Shown piece after piece: positions 5,416 through 7,129 of a stretch of 7,129 nt of DNA; position 1 is the stretch's first letter, and each line of letters opens with the position of its first letter. The notes beneath the pieces are model-generated. The model saw nothing but the letters and a program-made list of their open reading frames with translations, did no database searches and was not told where the DNA came from. The DNA is from CADEDH01 sp047974625 (GTDB lineage: Bacteria > Actinomycetota > Acidimicrobiia > Acidimicrobiales > SZUA-35). The stretch is from assembly GCA_047974625.1 (NCBI GenBank), contig JBKECK010000026.1:1-7129 (forward strand), read 5' to 3'. Position numbers and translations under genes: made by a program.

Positions 5416-6633
5416 TCACCGGTCGATGTCTCCCAGGATGAAGTAGAGCGAAGCCAGGATGGTGATCACGTCCGGCACGTAGGTTCCCTTCAGGAGCCAC
5501 GGCGAGATCGACATGTTGGAGAAGCTGGCCGAGCGGATCTTGACCCGGAACGGCTCCAGCCCACCCCGGCTCACCACGTAGTAGCCCATGACCCCGAGCG
5601 GGTTCTCGGTGGCCACGTAGGCCTCGCCCTCGGGGACCTTGATGATTCGGGGCACCTTGGCCATGATCGGACCGCTAGGGATGCGGTCGAGGAGCTGCTC
5701 CACGATCGAGCACGCCTCGCGGGTCTCCTGCAGCCGCACCCAGTACCGGGCAAACGAGTCGCCGTCGGGGTGGGTCCACACCTTCCAGTCCACCTGGTCG
5801 TACACGAGACCGACGGGCTGGTCCCGGCGGAGGTCCCAGTCGACCCCGGAGGCCCGGACGTTGGCACCGCTGAGCCCGTAGGACAGGGCGACGTCGGCCG
5901 GGACGACGCCGATGCCCCGGGTGCGGTGCTCGAAGATCTCGTTGCCGAGGAGGAGGTCCTCCATCTCCTGGCAGAAGTCCCGGATCTTGCCCAGGACCAG
6001 CTTCGTCTCGGCGATCCAGCCGGCGGGCAGGTCGTCCTTGAGGCCACCGATCCGGTCGAAGTTGGGGTGGAACCGGCCGCCGGTGGCCGCCTCGATCTGG
6101 TTCAGCACGTGCTCACGGTCCCGGAAGGCGTAGAACACCGCGGTGGTGGCACCCAGCTGGACCCCCATGTCCCCCAGGAACAGGGTGACGTTGGCGATCC
6201 GGGCCAGCTCGAACAGGATGGTGCGGATCCACTGGGCCCGGGGTGGGGCCTCGATGTCCATGAGGCGTTCGCAGGCCAGGATGAAGGGGACCTCGTTGGC
6301 GAAGCTGCCCAGCCAGTCGATCCGGTTGACCAGGGTGGTGACCTGCGGGTACGTGCGGACCTCGGCCAGCTTCTCGTAGCCCCGGTGCATATAGCCCATG
6401 ATCGGGTCGGCCTCGACCACCTGTTCCCCGTCGAGGCGGGCCACGATCCGCAGGGTGCCGTGGGTGGCCGGGTGCTGGGGCCCGATGTTGAGGGTCATGC
6501 CCTCGGCTTCCAGCTCCACGTTGACCCGGGCGTCGGCCGCCTGGGCGGCGATGTAGGACAGTTTGCGTTGGTCGGACAGGCTGAGCCGACCATCGACCAG
6601 GTCGACCGTGGTGTCGGTTTCGGAGACGCTCAC
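5416..6633 (-). CDS. nuoD: NADH-quinone oxidoreductase subunit D (49-kDa type), divergent quinone site
   Basis: Peripheral-arm subunit related to the large subunit of NiFe hydrogenases; with NuoB it forms the site where the last cluster reduces quinone. The 405-residue product has the family hallmarks: GPQHPATHGTLR (51-62), GYMHRGYEKLAE (80-91), PPRAQWIRTILFELARIA (130-147), FRDREHVLNQIEAATGGR (170-187), RASGVDWDLRRD (260-271), ATENPLGVMGYYVVS (341-355) and a C-terminal DIDR. His58, the quinone-binding His (His38 in Thermus), is kept. Trp107 in NRIDWLGSF replaces the quinone-binding Tyr (Thermus Tyr87), Gln159 replaces the Asp paired with that His (Thermus Asp139), and Val149 replaces a nearby conserved His. 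The GTG start at 6631-6633 overlaps the nuoC stop (GTGA) and follows GGAGGTG. nuoH, not nuoE, comes next. NuoC and NuoD are not fused, unlike in E. coli. Confidence 0.96.
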   Translation of the reverse strand: MSVSETDTTVDLVDGRLSLSDQRKLSYIAAQAADARVNVELEAEGMTLNIGPQHPATHGTLRIVARLDGEQVVEADPIMGYMHRGYEKLAEVRTYPQVTTLVNRIDWLGSFANEVPFILACERLMDIEAPPRAQWIRTILFELARIANVTLFLGDMGVQLGATTAVFYAFRDREHVLNQIEAATGGRFHPNFDRIGGLKDDLPAGWIAETKLVLGKIRDFCQEMEDLLLGNEIFEHRTRGIGVVPADVALSYGLSGANVRASGVDWDLRRDQPVGLVYDQVDWKVWTHPDGDSFARYWVRLQETREACSIVEQLLDRIPSGPIMAKVPRIIKVPEGEAYVATENPLGVMGYYVVSRGGLEPFRVKIRSASFSNMSISPWLLKGTYVPDVITILASLYFILGDIDR

Positions 6634-7129
6634 GCCTCACCTCCGTTCGCGGGTGCGGCGTCGCCACCGCCGGCGGCTCCGTCAGCGGCGGCGGCCGGTT
6701 CGGGGACCTCGGGCATGGGCTCGACGTCGACGATGCCGGGCCACGGCTTGATCAGGCGGGCCACCAGCGGATAGTCCTTGCGCAGCGGGTTGCCTTCGAA
6801 GTCGCCGGGCAGGTAGAGGTGCCGGAGCCCGGGGTGACCGGTGAAGTGGATCCCGAACATCTCGAACGCCTCGCGCTCGTGCCAGTTGGCCCCCGGGTAG
6901 TGGGGCGTCCAGCTGGCCACGGTCAGGTCGTCGGCCAGGTCGGCCTTGAGGGTGACCCCGATGCCGGTGGTGAGGCTGGACACCCGGGCGATCACCTGGA
7001 AGCGGGTGGCGCCTCCGGCGTAGCCGTCCGCACCGGTGGCCGGCTCGGCGGTCTCCTCGGCCACGTCGGCCTCGATCGTGGCGTCCTCGGCCTCGGAGGT
7101 GTCACCGAGGGCGATGTCGACCGCGGCGT
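6630..7129 (-). CDS. nuoC: NADH-quinone oxidoreductase subunit C (30-kDa type), 5' end missing
   Basis: Peripheral-arm subunit that packs against NuoD and NuoI and has no cofactor. The window holds the last 165 residues; the true start lies beyond the right edge. The core is clear: RFQVIARVSSLTTGIGVTLK (42-61), then YPGANWHEREAFEMFGIHF (77-95), GHPGLRHLYLPGDFEGNPLR (97-116) and KDYPL (117-121), the NuoC signature. AAVD at the visible edge matches the AVD that precedes RFxV in the family, so the in-frame GTG at 7062-7064 is internal, not the start. Between AVD and RF is an acidic insert of about 33 residues, and after KDYPL there is a Pro/Ala/Gly-rich tail of about 30 residues. The stop overlaps the nuoD GTG by four bases, implying coupled translation. 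Confidence 0.95.
   Translation of the reverse strand, partial: AAVDIALGDTSEAEDATIEADVAEETAEPATGADGYAGGATRFQVIARVSSLTTGIGVTLKADLADDLTVASWTPHYPGANWHEREAFEMFGIHFTGHPGLRHLYLPGDFEGNPLRKDYPLVARLIKPWPGIVDVEPMPEVPEPAAAADGAAGGGDAAPANGGEA
6638..6644 (-). promoter_or_regulatory. ribosome binding site of nuoD
   Basis: GGAGGTG, inside the nuoC reading frame, places its GGAGG 6 bases before the GTG at 6631-6633. This is the best ribosome site in the window and settles the non-ATG start of nuoD. Confidence 0.8.
7005..7103 (-). other. acidic low-complexity insert in NuoC
   Basis: This segment codes for about 33 residues rich in Glu, Ala, Asp and Thr (for example TSEAEDATIEADVAEE and TAEPATGADG). It lies between AAVD and RFQVIARV, where the family has a short loop that is only a little longer in some members. 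The frame is open and codon use matches the flanks. No motif is recognised. A flexible surface loop is the likely form; that is inference. Confidence 0.6.

Noticed and set aside
5770..6774. A 334-codon open frame on the plus strand, opposite nuoD
   Set aside because: It mirrors the codons of nuoD, has low-complexity Val/Gly/Asp-rich composition and no recognisable domain; no ribosome site of note was seen.
7062..7064. GTG as the start of nuoC, giving a 144-residue protein
   Set aside because: The frame is open to the right edge, and the AAVD upstream fits the conserved NuoC core, so the gene starts outside the window.

Overview
The window is one continuous stretch of a respiratory complex I (nuo-type) operon, transcribed entirely on the minus strand. 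It is cut at both ends. Read in transcription order (right to left) it holds nuoC (5' end missing), nuoD, nuoH, nuoI, nuoJ, nuoK, nuoL and nuoM (3' end missing). The DNA is GC-rich with strong G/C third positions. The protein style (acidic, alanine-rich linkers, GTG/TTG starts, strong GGAGG ribosome sites) suggests a high-GC actinobacterium, perhaps of the Acidimicrobiia type. That assignment is an inference from composition and protein resemblance, not from a marker gene.

Layout: 6630-7129 nuoC; 5416-6633 nuoD; 4364-5410 nuoH; 3864-4364 nuoI; 3331-3867 nuoJ; 3029-3328 nuoK; 760-3015 nuoL; 1-680 nuoM. Genes overlap by 1 or 4 bases or are separated by 2 to 13 bases, except for 79 bases between nuoL and nuoM. 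No promoter, terminator, RNA gene, mobile element, repeat array or CRISPR is visible, and no gene-free stretch reaches 300 bases. The long open frames on the plus strand are high-GC shadows of these genes.

Function: NuoC, NuoD and NuoI belong to the peripheral arm that carries electrons toward the quinone site. NuoH forms the membrane side of the quinone chamber. NuoJ, K, L and M form the proton-translocating membrane arm, and its key charged residues are intact. nuoD is followed directly by nuoH, so nuoE, nuoF and nuoG (the NADH-oxidising module) are absent from their usual place. This matches the C-D-H-I-J-K-L-M order of archaeal fpo operons and of EFG-less second nuo clusters in some actinobacteria.

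The most interesting signal is that the quinone pocket is rewritten. In NuoD the quinone-binding Tyr is Trp107, the Asp paired with the quinone-binding His is Gln159, and a nearby conserved His is Val149. In NuoH the usual Glu-Arg pair is Leu35-Phe36, Asn-Arg after Gly-Pro is Met49-Glu50, and the Arg before PFD is Gln218. An intact pump, an altered acceptor site and no NADH module together suggest a complex I variant with a non-NADH donor and possibly an unusual acceptor. This is probably a family-level trait of EFG-less actinobacterial complexes rather than an oddity of one genome.
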